Shown in pieces: positions 26,363 to 36,213 of a stretch of DNA of 64,000 bases. The notes beneath the pieces are model-generated. The model worked only from the letters and a program-made list of their open reading frames with translations. It had not been told where the DNA came from and did not search any database. The position numbers and the translations under genes are program-made. The DNA lies in assembly GCF_017877355.1 (NCBI RefSeq), contig NZ_JAGIPR010000016.1:1-64000 (forward strand), in the 5' to 3' direction. The stretch is from Chryseobacterium jejuense (GTDB taxonomy: Bacteria > Bacteroidota > Bacteroidia > Flavobacteriales > Weeksellaceae). How positions within the stretch are numbered: position 1 is the first letter of the stretch; each line of letters begins with the position of its first letter.

Positions 26363-26366
26363 AAAA

Positions 26367-29120
26367 ATGAATAGATCTTTACTTTTTGTTTTCTTTTTCA
26401 TTTTCAGTGTACAGATGGTACAGGCACAAAATGAAAAATCTCAATTGAACATTACTGTATTCGACGAAAACAACAAAGAATTAGAAGGGGCTTCTGTTAC
26501 CATCAATCAAACTTCTTTAACTACTGATAAAAACGGTCATACGGATATTTCTATTCCCAATGGTAAATATCACGTAAAAGTCGTTCATCCCGATTTCCAG
26601 GAAAAAGAACTGAACATCAGCCTTACTTCTCTTCAACACATTACTATTAAGCTTCAGCCCATTAATAAGCTGGAAGAAGTAATTGTATTCTCTAAGGAAA
26701 GCAAAGGTTTAACAACAAAATCAGTGATTAACAGGCAGGCTATGCAGCATTTACAGCCTTCCAGTTTCTCCGACTTAATGGAACTTCTTCCTGGTGGACT
26801 TTCAAAGGAACCAGTTTTAAACTTAACCAATAAAGCTACACTTCGTGAAAATACCGGGGAATATACTGGTGACAAATACAATACCTCATCTCTGGGAGTT
26901 CAGTTCATGGTTGATGATAATATCATTAATTCCAACGCAGACATGCAGGTTTCAGTAGACAACAGACAGTTCTCTGAAGGTCCGAGATATAGAGAAACAG
27001 CTACTTCGGGAGTTGATATGAGAACGATTTCTACCAATGACATTGAAAAAGTTGAAGTAATCCGTGGTATTCCATCAGCAGCTTATGGAGATCTGACTTC
27101 AGGATTAATCAAAATTGAACGCAGAATAAAAGCCGCTCCGCTGCAGGCCAGATTCAAAGCTGACGGATTCAGTAAGCAATATTATCTGAGTAAGGGATTT
27201 AAAATCAATGATAAGTGGCAGATGAGTGCCAGTGCAGATTTTCTGGATTCAAAATCAAATCCAACAGATGATTTTGAAACCTATCAGCGTATTACGGCAT
27301 CTATCCGTTCAAAAAAAATCTCAACACTATGGTCAAGACCTTTGGAATGGAAATCAACCATCGATTTTTCCACCAATATTGACAATAAAAAATATGATCC
27401 GGACAACGGATATCCTCCAACCGACAAATATGAATCGAATAATAAAAGAATAAGCTTAACGAATAATTTTATTTATCAGCTGGATAAAAATTCATTTTTC
27501 AACAAGTTAACGTTAAACACAGCTATTCGTCAAGGGTTTGAAAAAATAGAACAGGTAAAACTGGTTCAATTATCAGGACCTCGATCTTTTTCCCTTGCTA
27601 CCGAACAGGGAGAAAACGTGGGTTATTATCCAGATCTTCGCTATATCGCAGAATTTTCCACAGAAGGAAAGCCTTTGGATATCACGGTCTTCTTCCAGGC
27701 AAACGGAACAGAGAAAACTTTTGGAATTACCCATCAATATGAAGCCGGGCTTGACTGGAAATATTCAAAAAATAATGGCCGAGGGCTTCAATATGATATG
27801 AAAACGCCTCCGTCTGCCAATACAGGAATTGCAAGACCAAGACCATACAATGCTATCCCGGCCTCAAGCCTGCTGGCTGCTTTTGTAGGTGACCAGATGA
27901 GCTATGCCATCAATCAGCATAAATTTACCTTATATGCAGGTTTAAGATTATCAAAAAATCTGGGAATCGACAACTCTTATGCTGTCAGCAAAAAAGTTTT
28001 TGCTGAGCCCAGATTAAATTTCCAATACAGCCTACCTCATCTCATGATTAATGATTATCCTTTAAAAACTGATGTTACTTTGGGATATGGTCTTTTTTAT
28101 AAGCAGCCTACTCTGTTGATGCTCTATCCAAACAAAGAATATTGGGATTATACCCAACTGAATTATTACCACAATGATGCACAATACCGATATGTAAATT
28201 TCATGACGTATGTACAGTCAAAGGAAAATAAAGAACTGCAAGCTGCCAAGAGTATAAAGAAAGAAATTCGTTTAGACCTTGCCTACAGGAATCATGAGTT
28301 CTTTATGACTTACTTTAAAGAAAGCATGACTAACGGATTCCGTAGCATGGACCAAACAGCTATTCACAATTATAAACAATATGATGCCACAAAGGTAGAT
28401 ATTACCCAATGGACACCTAACGGACCGGATTTAACAAATGTTCCTTATGAAGTTAAAAATATTTTTGCCGCCTATTCTACTACAGAAAACGGAAGTGAAA
28501 CGCTGAAGCAAGGTATTGAATTCGGTTACACATCTCCAAGAATCAAATCAATCAATACAAGATTTACCTTTACCGGAGCATGGTTTAAATCTCAATACAG
28601 AAACTCTACACCTATTATTAGCAGACCTAATGGCTCAATTGGAACAGAAGCTTATCCTTATTACGGAATCTATCAATCTGATTATGGTAATGTGAATTCA
28701 AATATCAATTACAACCTTCTTATAGATACCTATCTTCCAAGTCTGGATATGATAATTTCCGCGTCTTTGCAAGGAAGTTTATATGACCATAGCAGAAATG
28801 ACAGAAGAATTGCGGAACCTATTTCTTATTATGGGGTAGATGGAGTGATACATCCCTTTACAGAAGCAGACAGAACAGATACCTATAAACAATGGTTGGT
28901 AAGAAGCGTTTCGGTTTCTGATAATCTGGATAAAATTTACACTTTTACCATGGTAGGAAATCTTAAAGTCACTAAAAGTATTTATAAGGCGCTTCGCACT
29001 TCCTTATTTGTTAACAGACTTTTCAATTATAGTGCTCCTTACACTTTCAACAATGTAAAAGTTTACAGAAAAGGAACCAATACACCGTATTTCGGAATGG
29101 AATTGAACTACAATTTTTAA
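26367..29120 (+). CDS. TonB-dependent outer-membrane receptor
   Basis: 917 residues. Signal peptide (ends VQAQ, about 21), a CarboxypepD_reg-like beta-sandwich (about 24-100; GASVTINQTSLTTDKNGHTD), a plug domain with LEEVIVFSKESKGLTTKS and VEVIRGIPSAAYGDLTSGLI, then a 22-strand barrel ending in the C-terminal aromatic MELNYNF. Actively imports a substrate across the outer membrane. It is not paired with a SusD, so not a glycan SusC. Heads an operon with DUF4876, DUF6850 and a di-haem peroxidase. The promoter architecture suggests a metal or iron-chelate substrate. Confidence 0.93.
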   Translation: MNRSLLFVFFFIFSVQMVQAQNEKSQLNITVFDENNKELEGASVTINQTSLTTDKNGHTDISIPNGKYHVKVVHPDFQEKELNISLTSLQHITIKLQPINKLEEVIVFSKESKGLTTKSVINRQAMQHLQPSSFSDLMELLPGGLSKEPVLNLTNKATLRENTGEYTGDKYNTSSLGVQFMVDDNIINSNADMQVSVDNRQFSEGPRYRETATSGVDMRTISTNDIEKVEVIRGIPSAAYGDLTSGLIKIERRIKAAPLQARFKADGFSKQYYLSKGFKINDKWQMSASADFLDSKSNPTDDFETYQRITASIRSKKISTLWSRPLEWKSTIDFSTNIDNKKYDPDNGYPPTDKYESNNKRISLTNNFIYQLDKNSFFNKLTLNTAIRQGFEKIEQVKLVQLSGPRSFSLATEQGENVGYYPDLRYIAEFSTEGKPLDITVFFQANGTEKTFGITHQYEAGLDWKYSKNNGRGLQYDMKTPPSANTGIARPRPYNAIPASSLLAAFVGDQMSYAINQHKFTLYAGLRLSKNLGIDNSYAVSKKVFAEPRLNFQYSLPHLMINDYPLKTDVTLGYGLFYKQPTLLMLYPNKEYWDYTQLNYYHNDAQYRYVNFMTYVQSKENKELQAAKSIKKEIRLDLAYRNHEFFMTYFKESMTNGFRSMDQTAIHNYKQYDATKVDITQWTPNGPDLTNVPYEVKNIFAAYSTTENGSETLKQGIEFGYTSPRIKSINTRFTFTGAWFKSQYRNSTPIISRPNGSIGTEAYPYYGIYQSDYGNVNSNINYNLLIDTYLPSLDMIISASLQGSLYDHSRNDRRIAEPISYYGVDGVIHPFTEADRTDTYKQWLVRSVSVSDNLDKIYTFTMVGNLKVTKSIYKALRTSLFVNRLFNYSAPYTFNNVKVYRKGTNTPYFGMELNYNF

Positions 29121-29139
29121 TATATATCAAAAAAATATC

Positions 29140-30363
29140 ATGAAAAAAAGAGTTTTACTACTAAGTTTAGCCGCTATAATGGTAACAACATTTACAGTAA
29201 CGTCATGTACTAATGATAATTTCGGAGAAACTACTACTCAGAAAGGACTTTTAACATTAAATTTCTCAGGTGAAAATATTTCTTCTTACAAAAGTTTGGA
29301 TCTTGAATTCAGAGAAGTAAATACGAATATTGTAAGAAGGGAAACCATTAAAAATGTCAATACATATTCTATAGCTTTACCCTATGGTTCTTATAAAATC
29401 ACTGTAAATGGTGCCGTAATTTCCGAAAATGCAGAAGTATCGGCAGGAGCCATGGCCCAAACTGATATTGCTTTATCTGCAACGAATCTTAACATTCCCA
29501 TTATTATTAAAAAATTTCATGATGACTTTATCATTGAAGAAGTTTTCTTTACAGGAATTAAAACAACAGAAGGTAAAAACTACAATTCAGGACGTTACTT
29601 TAAATTAACCAATAACACCAAAGAAGTACTGTATGCTGACAAACTCATCATTGGACAATCTGAGTTTTTGACAACAGAAGATAAAAATCCTACTCCCTAT
29701 AATGTAAATCTATCATTCCCGGTAAAAGCAGTAATGGTACTTCCCGGTTCTGGCATAGACTATCCTGTACAACCGGGAGATTTCATTGTTATTGCAGACA
29801 ATGCCATCAATCATAAAGCGCAGACCAGCACTGCTTATGATCTTCACAACGCCAATTTTGAATATCCTTCAAACAATCCGGCTTTAGGACAGGTGGATAA
29901 CCCTTCTGTTCCAAATGCCGAAGTGATTTATTCACAAATGAACTTTAACATGTTCTTTTTGCATGACCGCGGTTTTGAAAGTTACGTGATCGCCCGTTTC
30001 CCATTCGATGAAAATAGAGAAAGCTTTCTTCAGAAATACAAATATGATTATTCTTATATAAACAGTGCCGGTACAGTTACAGCAAAAAGCACTTATACGA
30101 TTCCTAATTCCTGGATTATTGATGGAGTGAACAACAGTGTTTCTTCAAAATTTGCCCATACTTTAACTTCAGCAAGTATTGATGGTGGATGGACTTCTGT
30201 AGGAACTATTGATAAGGATCCTACCCGTTTCGGAAAATCGGTAAGACGTAAGGTAACAGGACAGATGACAAACGGTAAAAATCTTTATCAGGACACCAAC
30301 AACTCATCGAATGACTTTGTGAAAGACTCTCAACCAAGCTTAAAAAATGGTATCGCTCACTAA
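29140..30363 (+). CDS. DUF4876 lipoprotein
   Basis: 407 residues. Lipobox TFTVTSC (Cys23), then an N-terminal beta-sandwich of about 80 residues (a peptidase-associated/CNA-B-like fold by eye). A larger domain follows with DDFIIEEVFFTGIKTTEGKN, NSGRYFKLTNNTKEVLYADK and PGDFIVIADNAINHK, the DUF4876 pattern and lamin-tail-like in style. Function unknown. As a lipoprotein encoded directly after a TonB receptor it is a candidate surface substrate-binding partner, analogous in place, not in sequence, to SusD or haemophore-type lipoproteins. 19 bases after the receptor. Confidence 0.8.
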   Translation: MKKRVLLLSLAAIMVTTFTVTSCTNDNFGETTTQKGLLTLNFSGENISSYKSLDLEFREVNTNIVRRETIKNVNTYSIALPYGSYKITVNGAVISENAEVSAGAMAQTDIALSATNLNIPIIIKKFHDDFIIEEVFFTGIKTTEGKNYNSGRYFKLTNNTKEVLYADKLIIGQSEFLTTEDKNPTPYNVNLSFPVKAVMVLPGSGIDYPVQPGDFIVIADNAINHKAQTSTAYDLHNANFEYPSNNPALGQVDNPSVPNAEVIYSQMNFNMFFLHDRGFESYVIARFPFDENRESFLQKYKYDYSYINSAGTVTAKSTYTIPNSWIIDGVNNSVSSKFAHTLTSASIDGGWTSVGTIDKDPTRFGKSVRRKVTGQMTNGKNLYQDTNNSSNDFVKDSQPSLKNGIAH

Positions 30364-30391
30364 AATACAGTTCGATATTTAACAGCAAATT

Positions 30392-31915
30392 ATGTTACAA
30401 ACAAAAATATTTTCCTGCCTGCTATTGATCGGAGTTTCTTTTAATATAAAGGCTCAGGACAGCCTAAGTCTTTTTAAAAAGCTCAATAACCAATACAATC
30501 AGGAAAGAGATTTTAAAAATAACTTTTACTATAATCCGGCATCCATGTCGGGTTATAGTACTTCTTCGTTTTCAGAGTTCAGTACCGGTTATCAGGATAA
30601 TAAAGAAAATATTTATCGTCAACAATTAGGAAATGGCAGTAAAGGATTAACGATAAAAGCTCAATCTTTTCAAAAGCTGAAACCTCACCGTTTTGTATGG
30701 GGAAGTGCAGGTTACCAGAACTTAAAAACAAGCATTGTCAATTGGAACGAAACACTGGATTACGAACGTATTGCACCTTACATTACCTCTGATTCCGTTG
30801 GTGGAAAATTAAATCTGGAACGCTATCTGTTTTCCGGAGGATATCTTGAAAAAATAAACCGATGGACTGTTGCCGGGCAGGTAAGCTATTCTGCACAGAT
30901 GGGATACCGTTCAAAAGATCCAAGGATGAAAAGCACAACTTCAGATCTAAGGATAAATGCTGGTGTGAACTATAAAATTTTCAGAGAATATGAAGCTGGA
31001 GTTTTCGGTGAATTCAATAAATACACTCAAAATAATTCGACTCAGTTTCAAAGTCTTTTGGGAAGGCCTTACGTATATATGATGTCTGGGCTAGGCTTCT
31101 CGAATGCTTTATTTAATGGCGGAACGCACCCTACCAATACTTTCGAAGAATTTGCTTATAAAGGAGGTTTTCAGATCTCCAACAAACAGGGAAAAGATTT
31201 TTACCTTCAGGCTTCAATAGGAAAATCCAACAATATTAAAAGTTATAATGACGGTTCAAACACGTTTCACAACCTTTCTGACCTGAAAAACGAACAGTTT
31301 GAAGTGGAAGGTGCAAAATTTTTCAATATTAATGAAAAGCACCGTATTGGTTTATTAACAGAATATACCGCATCCCAAAAAACAGGATCTGAATATGGCT
31401 ACTCGATGAATACCGCCATCATGACTCAAATTTTTAAAAGAGAAGCTTATCGTAGAGAAAATTACACCACATTTGTTAAAGGATTCTATCAGTATAATCA
31501 GGACAGTTTCTCCATTACAGCAGTTCCGTTCTTTGGATATGAAGAAGTAAAAGAACGTAGGCTCTATCCTAATTCAGGACAGAAATTTGTATACTCCTAT
31601 TTTGGAGTCAATGCTGATTATAAACAACAGGTTAATAACAACCAGATGTTTACATTCCAACCGTATTTCTATAAAAGAATGGTCAACCAATCTATCAATG
31701 CTTTGAACACTACCGGAAATGCAGCAGTTAATGAATGGGTACTTCAGGACTACATGTTCCAGGCCAGTGAGATTACCACTTTCGGAATGGTTTTGAGATA
31801 TGATTTTAAGCTGGATAAACTACCTGCACTCTTCGTAACTGCACAATATCAGACACAAAAAATACAGAATACAAACAATAATTTTGCGGGTGCAAGCATA
31901 GGGATAACTTTTTAG
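30392..31915 (+). CDS. DUF6850-type outer-membrane beta-barrel protein
   Basis: 507 residues. Signal peptide (LLIGVSFNIKAQ). The mature part begins with NNFYYNPASMSGYSTSSFSE and then alternates polar/aromatic strands, ending in GASIGITF, a barrel-type C-terminus. The pattern fits the DUF6850 outer-membrane proteins that occur beside DUF4876 genes. No enzymatic motif. Perhaps a second channel or assembly partner for the receptor-lipoprotein pair. 28 bases after DUF4876 and 2 bases before the peroxidase gene. Confidence 0.75.
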   Translation: MLQTKIFSCLLLIGVSFNIKAQDSLSLFKKLNNQYNQERDFKNNFYYNPASMSGYSTSSFSEFSTGYQDNKENIYRQQLGNGSKGLTIKAQSFQKLKPHRFVWGSAGYQNLKTSIVNWNETLDYERIAPYITSDSVGGKLNLERYLFSGGYLEKINRWTVAGQVSYSAQMGYRSKDPRMKSTTSDLRINAGVNYKIFREYEAGVFGEFNKYTQNNSTQFQSLLGRPYVYMMSGLGFSNALFNGGTHPTNTFEEFAYKGGFQISNKQGKDFYLQASIGKSNNIKSYNDGSNTFHNLSDLKNEQFEVEGAKFFNINEKHRIGLLTEYTASQKTGSEYGYSMNTAIMTQIFKREAYRRENYTTFVKGFYQYNQDSFSITAVPFFGYEEVKERRLYPNSGQKFVYSYFGVNADYKQQVNNNQMFTFQPYFYKRMVNQSINALNTTGNAAVNEWVLQDYMFQASEITTFGMVLRYDFKLDKLPALFVTAQYQTQKIQNTNNNFAGASIGITF

Positions 31916-31917
31916 AC

Positions 31918-33066
31918 ATGAAAAAACTAATATATTGGGGACTAGGTGGTGTTATCTTGATTTTATTAAGTTTCACCCCTAAAGTAAATCGGGATTTGCT
32001 GGATCTTCAGGATCCTACCATTGAAGATATTGTGAAGAGCTATAAAAAAGTAATCTCAGAATGGCCCCAACCGAATATTGATTATGGTGTACAATGGAAA
32101 GAATTCTCTCCCATTACAACAGACACTGCATTTTTTAAAAATCAGGATAAACCCAGTGTTATTCTTGGGAAGATGCTATTCTTTGATCCTAAATTATCCC
32201 AATCCAGTCAAATTTCATGCAGCTCATGCCATGATCCGGAAATGGGCTGGTCAGACCGAAGACATGTTGCGTTAGGAAATAATCATCTGCTGGGAAACAG
32301 AAATACAATCTCTCTTTATAATGTTGCAGAAAGAAATTTATTCTTCTGGGACGGAAGAGCAAAAACCCTTGAAGAGCAGGCAGCAGGCCCACTCGGAGCC
32401 CATCATGAGATGGCCATGGACATCAAATCATTACCATCAAAAATACAGGCTATAAAGGGATACAAACCTCTTTTCAAAAATGCCTATGGTGATGAAACCG
32501 TAACCTACGACAGAATTGTAAAGGCAATAGCTGATTTTCAGAAAACCATCAAAAGCCAGCCAAGCCGTTTTGATAAATTCCTGGAGGGAAAATACAATGC
32601 TTTGTCTGATGAAGAAATTTATGGGATGCATATTTTCAGAACAAAAGCGCGCTGCATGAACTGTCACAGCGGACAATATCTTACAGACGAATCTTTTCAT
32701 AATATTGGATTGACTTATTACAAAAGAAAATATGAAGACCTTGGATTGTACAATATCACAAAAAAAGCTGAAGATGTAGGAAAATTCAGGACACCACAAT
32801 TAAGAGATCTGATGCTCACTCAACCTTGGATGCATAACGGATTTTTTGGAGAATTGGAAGGCATTGTGAATATATATGACAGCGGAATGCACATGATAGA
32901 TCCATCTCCTGAAGTGAAACAGAAAGATCCGCTTTATCCTGCAACAGATCCTTTATTAAAGCCTTTAAAACTTACAAAAGAAGAGAAAAAAGCTTTGGTT
33001 TCCTTCCTTGAAGCTCTTTCCGGAACAAAATATAAAATGAGAAGACCGGAATTCCCCGTGGAATAA
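31918..33066 (+). CDS. Di-haem cytochrome c peroxidase (MauG/CcpA-like)
   Basis: 382 residues. An N-terminal hydrophobic segment (about 4-20) exports it to the periplasm. Two c-haem sites, CSSCH at 101-105 and CMNCH at 246-250, with the usual spacing of bacterial di-haem peroxidases; conserved LGKMLFFDPKLS, DPEMGWSDRRHV, FRTPQLRDLMLTQPWMHNG. Reduces H2O2 or oxidises a partner in the periplasm. Last in the TonB operon, 2 bases after DUF6850, so its job may be to oxidise, release or protect the imported ligand. Terminator follows at once. Confidence 0.93.
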   Translation: MKKLIYWGLGGVILILLSFTPKVNRDLLDLQDPTIEDIVKSYKKVISEWPQPNIDYGVQWKEFSPITTDTAFFKNQDKPSVILGKMLFFDPKLSQSSQISCSSCHDPEMGWSDRRHVALGNNHLLGNRNTISLYNVAERNLFFWDGRAKTLEEQAAGPLGAHHEMAMDIKSLPSKIQAIKGYKPLFKNAYGDETVTYDRIVKAIADFQKTIKSQPSRFDKFLEGKYNALSDEEIYGMHIFRTKARCMNCHSGQYLTDESFHNIGLTYYKRKYEDLGLYNITKKAEDVGKFRTPQLRDLMLTQPWMHNGFFGELEGIVNIYDSGMHMIDPSPEVKQKDPLYPATDPLLKPLKLTKEEKKALVSFLEALSGTKYKMRRPEFPVE

Positions 33067-33096
33067 AAAAGGTCCGACAAATTGCTGGACCTTTTT
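33065..33096 (+). terminator. Terminator of the TonB-peroxidase operon
   Basis: AAAAGGTCC and GGACCTTTT pair around an 11-base loop, followed by T's. It overlaps the peroxidase stop. Confidence 0.8.
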
Positions 33097-33098
33097 GT

Positions 33099-33231
33099 AT
33101 GGAAGCTTGATGCTCTTAAAAACGCTTCATAACTCAAGTACTTATGATATCTATTTCAATATCATAAAAAAATACTTCAGAAATACCCAACACCGCAATA
33201 ACTTCCATCTTCCTAACTCCTCCTCTTTCCT
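33099..33231. repeat. Degenerate inverted pair of GGAAG-type repeats
   Basis: A weak forward half (TGGAAGCTTGATGCTC, near 33101) and an inverted half AACTTCCATCTTCCTAACTC at 33199-33218. Between them a separate 9-bp inverted repeat TTATGATAT (33142) / ATATCATAA (33159). It fills the gap before proC. Confidence 0.45.
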
Positions 33232-33274
33232 ATCACAATAAAAAACATTATTTTCGTTACAAAATCAACACAAC

Positions 33275-34078
33275 ATGAAAATAGCTATTTTGGGAGCCGG
33301 AAATATGGGGTTATCATTTTCAAAATCATTTTTGAAATATGAACTGATTAAGCCGGAAAACCTTCACCTGATTACCAGAAGCCAGACTAAAATTTCCAAA
33401 ATAGCAGAGGAATTTCCCAAATCAAAAATTTCCACCTTTGAAGAAGTTACAGAACTGGATGCCGATCTGATTATTATTGCCGTAAAACCACAGGATTTCC
33501 AAACGGTTGCTCAGAATTTCAAATTTACTTTAAAGGAAAATCAAATGGTTCTCTCCATTATGGCCGGAATTAATATTGAGAAAATTCAGAAATCACTGAA
33601 CCATCCACTGGTTGTAAGAGCTATGCCTAACTCGCCTACCCTTCTGGGAATGGGAATTACCGGCTATACTGCTGCAGATGGAATTTCATTCAGCCAGCTT
33701 ATCAATATTGAAAGACTGCTAAACAGTACCGGAAGATCTGTTTACTTAGAAGATGAAAATCTTTTGGATGGTGTTACCGCTCTTTCCGGAAGTGGGCCTG
33801 CCTATTTTTACTATATTATTGATGCCATGATTAAGGCAGGAGTCGAAATGGGAATTGAAGAAAATCTGTCTAAACTATTTGTAAAGCAAACCATGCTGGG
33901 AGCTTATCATCTCATCAATAATTCTGAAAAGAACCTTGAGGAGCTTATTAAAGACGTAGCTTCCAAAGGTGGAACTACAGAAGCAGCTTTGAAAACCTTT
34001 GAAGACAACAATTTCAAGGAAATTTTAAAGCTCGGAATCTTAAATGCCGAAAAGAGAGCAAAAGAACTCAATAGCTAA
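33275..34078 (+). CDS. proC: Pyrroline-5-carboxylate reductase ProC
   Basis: 267 residues, normal length. N-terminal Rossmann motif LGAGNMGLSFSKSF for NAD(P)H, IIAVKPQD, and the C-terminal dimer/substrate motif TALSGSGPAYFYYIIDAM with ASKGGTTEAAL. Last step of proline synthesis, cytoplasmic. Its 3' end overlaps the convergent VanZ gene by 11 bases. Confidence 0.97.
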   Translation: MKIAILGAGNMGLSFSKSFLKYELIKPENLHLITRSQTKISKIAEEFPKSKISTFEEVTELDADLIIIAVKPQDFQTVAQNFKFTLKENQMVLSIMAGINIEKIQKSLNHPLVVRAMPNSPTLLGMGITGYTAADGISFSQLINIERLLNSTGRSVYLEDENLLDGVTALSGSGPAYFYYIIDAMIKAGVEMGIEENLSKLFVKQTMLGAYHLINNSEKNLEELIKDVASKGGTTEAALKTFEDNNFKEILKLGILNAEKRAKELNS

Positions 34079-34481
34079 TTTGTTTTTCAATACATCTACG
34101 GAACAGCCATCCTAAATATACTCCAAGTGTATTCAGGAGGATATCGTCTACCTCAAATATTCCCATTCTTGTAAAATATTGAAGTCCTTCCACGATGGTA
34201 ATGGCCGGAATAAAATTAAACACCAGAGATTTCAGGTCTCTCAGTTCTGGGAAAACCCAACCCAGAAAACCAAAGGGAACAAACATTACAATATTTCCAA
34301 TCACAATGATAATAATATCCTTCCACGACATTGCACCCTGAATAAATTTAATGGTAGAAAACACAGGTTCCACTGTAATCATGTTCTCATCATACTGAAA
34401 TCTGCCCATTCCGAAAAACATCAGATAAAGCAAAAATAGAGTGTAAGGAACAATAACAATTTTATATAATTTCTTTAACAT
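34068..34481 (-). CDS. VanZ-family membrane protein
   Basis: 137 residues with about four membrane helices. The VanZ-like pattern is clear: NIVMFVPFGFLGWVFPELRD, then an EGLQYF.R.G.FEVDDILLNTLGVYLGW end with the conserved acidic and Asn residues. VanZ-like proteins give low-level teicoplanin resistance in enterococci; most chromosomal relatives have no known role. Overlaps the proC end; promoter region shared, divergently, with lnt. Confidence 0.88.
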   Translation of the reverse strand: MLKKLYKIVIVPYTLFLLYLMFFGMGRFQYDENMITVEPVFSTIKFIQGAMSWKDIIIIVIGNIVMFVPFGFLGWVFPELRDLKSLVFNFIPAITIVEGLQYFTRMGIFEVDDILLNTLGVYLGWLFRRCIEKQISY

Positions 34482-34511
34482 CGGATGCTAATATATTCAT
34501 TTCAAAAACAT

Positions 34512-34519
34512 TAAATTTG
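34512..34519 (+). promoter_or_regulatory. -7 element of lnt
   Basis: TAAATTTG fits TAnnTTTG, 17 bases before the lnt ATG, giving a short leader of about 10-13 bases. Confidence 0.45.
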
Positions 34520-34536
34520 TATATTAAAATAATTTA

Positions 34537-36171
34537 ATGAAATACGTTCTACTAACACTTATTTCAGCAATGCTGCTGTCGGTCTCTTGGCCTACCTATG
34601 GAGTTCCCTTTTTTATATTTTTCGCTCTCGTTCCTCTTCTGATGATGGAACATGGAATTTCAAAATTTTCAGACTATAAAAGAAAAGGCTGGATGATCTT
34701 CGGACTATCCTATATTTGTTTTATCATCTGGAATATTGTCACTACAGGATGGCTATATGGCTCTAAAAACCCGGACGGAAGCCACTCTATGATGGCAGTT
34801 GTATTCCCGGTTCTTGTAAATTCACTCTTATATTCTTTGGTTTTCCAGTGTTATCATTGGTATAAAAATGCCCAGGGAACCTATTGGGGATTAGGATTCT
34901 TTATTGCCATCTGGATGAGTTTTGAAAAATTTCACTTAGGCTGGGAGCTTACCTGGCCATGGCTGAATTTAGGAAACGTATTTGCAGATTATCCAAAACT
35001 AATTCAGTGGTATGATACCTTAGGAGCAACCGGCGGAAGCTTCTGGATCTTATTAATCAACGTTCTTATTTTCTATACCGTAAGAACATGGGAAGCAGGA
35101 AGAAAGAAAAAAGATTTGATTAAAAACTCATCTATTATAACTGCTTTAATTGCTATTCCGATGATTATTTCTGTCATCAAGTATAACAGTTTTAATGAAA
35201 AACCATCCGGACAGGTGAATGTACTGATGTTGCAGCCTGATCTTGATCCTTATGCTGAAAAATATTCAAAAGACAGTTTAACAATTGAACAGGATCTTTT
35301 GGCTTTAGCTGAAAAAAATTCGACAACAAAAATTGATTACTATATCGCTCCGGAAACGGCTCTACCAGGCAGAGGTTCTATCTCTGAAACCGGTATTGAG
35401 AAGAGTTTACTTTTAAATAATGCTAAAGACTTTCTGTCTAAACATCCGGGATCTGTTTTCGCAACAGGAATCTCTTCCCACCGTTTATTTTTTGATCCTG
35501 CAAACTTACCAAAAGAAGCATATGAAATTAATCAGGGAGTTTGGGTAGCAAACTACAACACAGCTATTCAGCTGGCTCCACAACAAAAAACTCAGATCTA
35601 TCACAAAGGAAAACTGGTTCCAGGCGTTGAAATTTTTCCATACATGAATGTTTTAAAGCCTCTTTTAGGGGATGCTATGCTGAATTTAGGAGGAACAGTA
35701 GCTTCGTTAGGGACAGACAAGGAAAGAATGGCCTTTTCTAATCCCTACAACAAAGGAAAAATGGCCCCTATTATCTGCTACGAAAGTATTTATGGAGAAT
35801 TTGTAACAGATTACGTAAAAAAAGGAGCTAACTTCCTTGGCATTATGACTAATGACTCCTGGTGGGGTGTTACAGAAGGGCACAAACAGCTTCTATCCTA
35901 CGCAAAATTAAGAGCTATTGAAACCAGAAGAGAAATTGCCCGTGCTGCTAACAGTGGAATTTCAGCACACATCAATGCTAAAGGGGAAATTGTAGCGGAT
36001 ACTTTCTATGGAGACCAAACCACATTGTTTTCAAAAATCAATCTTTATGAGCGAATGACATTCTATTCAAGAGCGGGAGATCTTCTTTCGAGATTTTCAA
36101 TATTCGCTTTAGGATTTTTATTATTCTATTACCTTATAAAAAGGATTCAGGCAAAAATGAAGAAAGCATAA
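34537..36171 (+). CDS. lnt: Apolipoprotein N-acyltransferase Lnt
   Basis: 544 residues. About six N-terminal membrane helices (to about 215), a nitrilase-type periplasmic domain, and a final helix. The catalytic triad is visible: Glu273 in IAPETALPG, Lys357 in YHKGKLVPGVE, Cys414 in PIICYESIYGE. It adds the third acyl chain to the N-terminal cysteine of lipoproteins at the inner membrane, a step that serves the many lipoproteins in this window. Confidence 0.96.
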   Translation: MKYVLLTLISAMLLSVSWPTYGVPFFIFFALVPLLMMEHGISKFSDYKRKGWMIFGLSYICFIIWNIVTTGWLYGSKNPDGSHSMMAVVFPVLVNSLLYSLVFQCYHWYKNAQGTYWGLGFFIAIWMSFEKFHLGWELTWPWLNLGNVFADYPKLIQWYDTLGATGGSFWILLINVLIFYTVRTWEAGRKKKDLIKNSSIITALIAIPMIISVIKYNSFNEKPSGQVNVLMLQPDLDPYAEKYSKDSLTIEQDLLALAEKNSTTKIDYYIAPETALPGRGSISETGIEKSLLLNNAKDFLSKHPGSVFATGISSHRLFFDPANLPKEAYEINQGVWVANYNTAIQLAPQQKTQIYHKGKLVPGVEIFPYMNVLKPLLGDAMLNLGGTVASLGTDKERMAFSNPYNKGKMAPIICYESIYGEFVTDYVKKGANFLGIMTNDSWWGVTEGHKQLLSYAKLRAIETRREIARAANSGISAHINAKGEIVADTFYGDQTTLFSKINLYERMTFYSRAGDLLSRFSIFALGFLLFYYLIKRIQAKMKKA

Positions 36172-36213
36172 TGCTTGAACATCAGTCATCCTGATCTTTA
36201 TACTTAAAAATAT

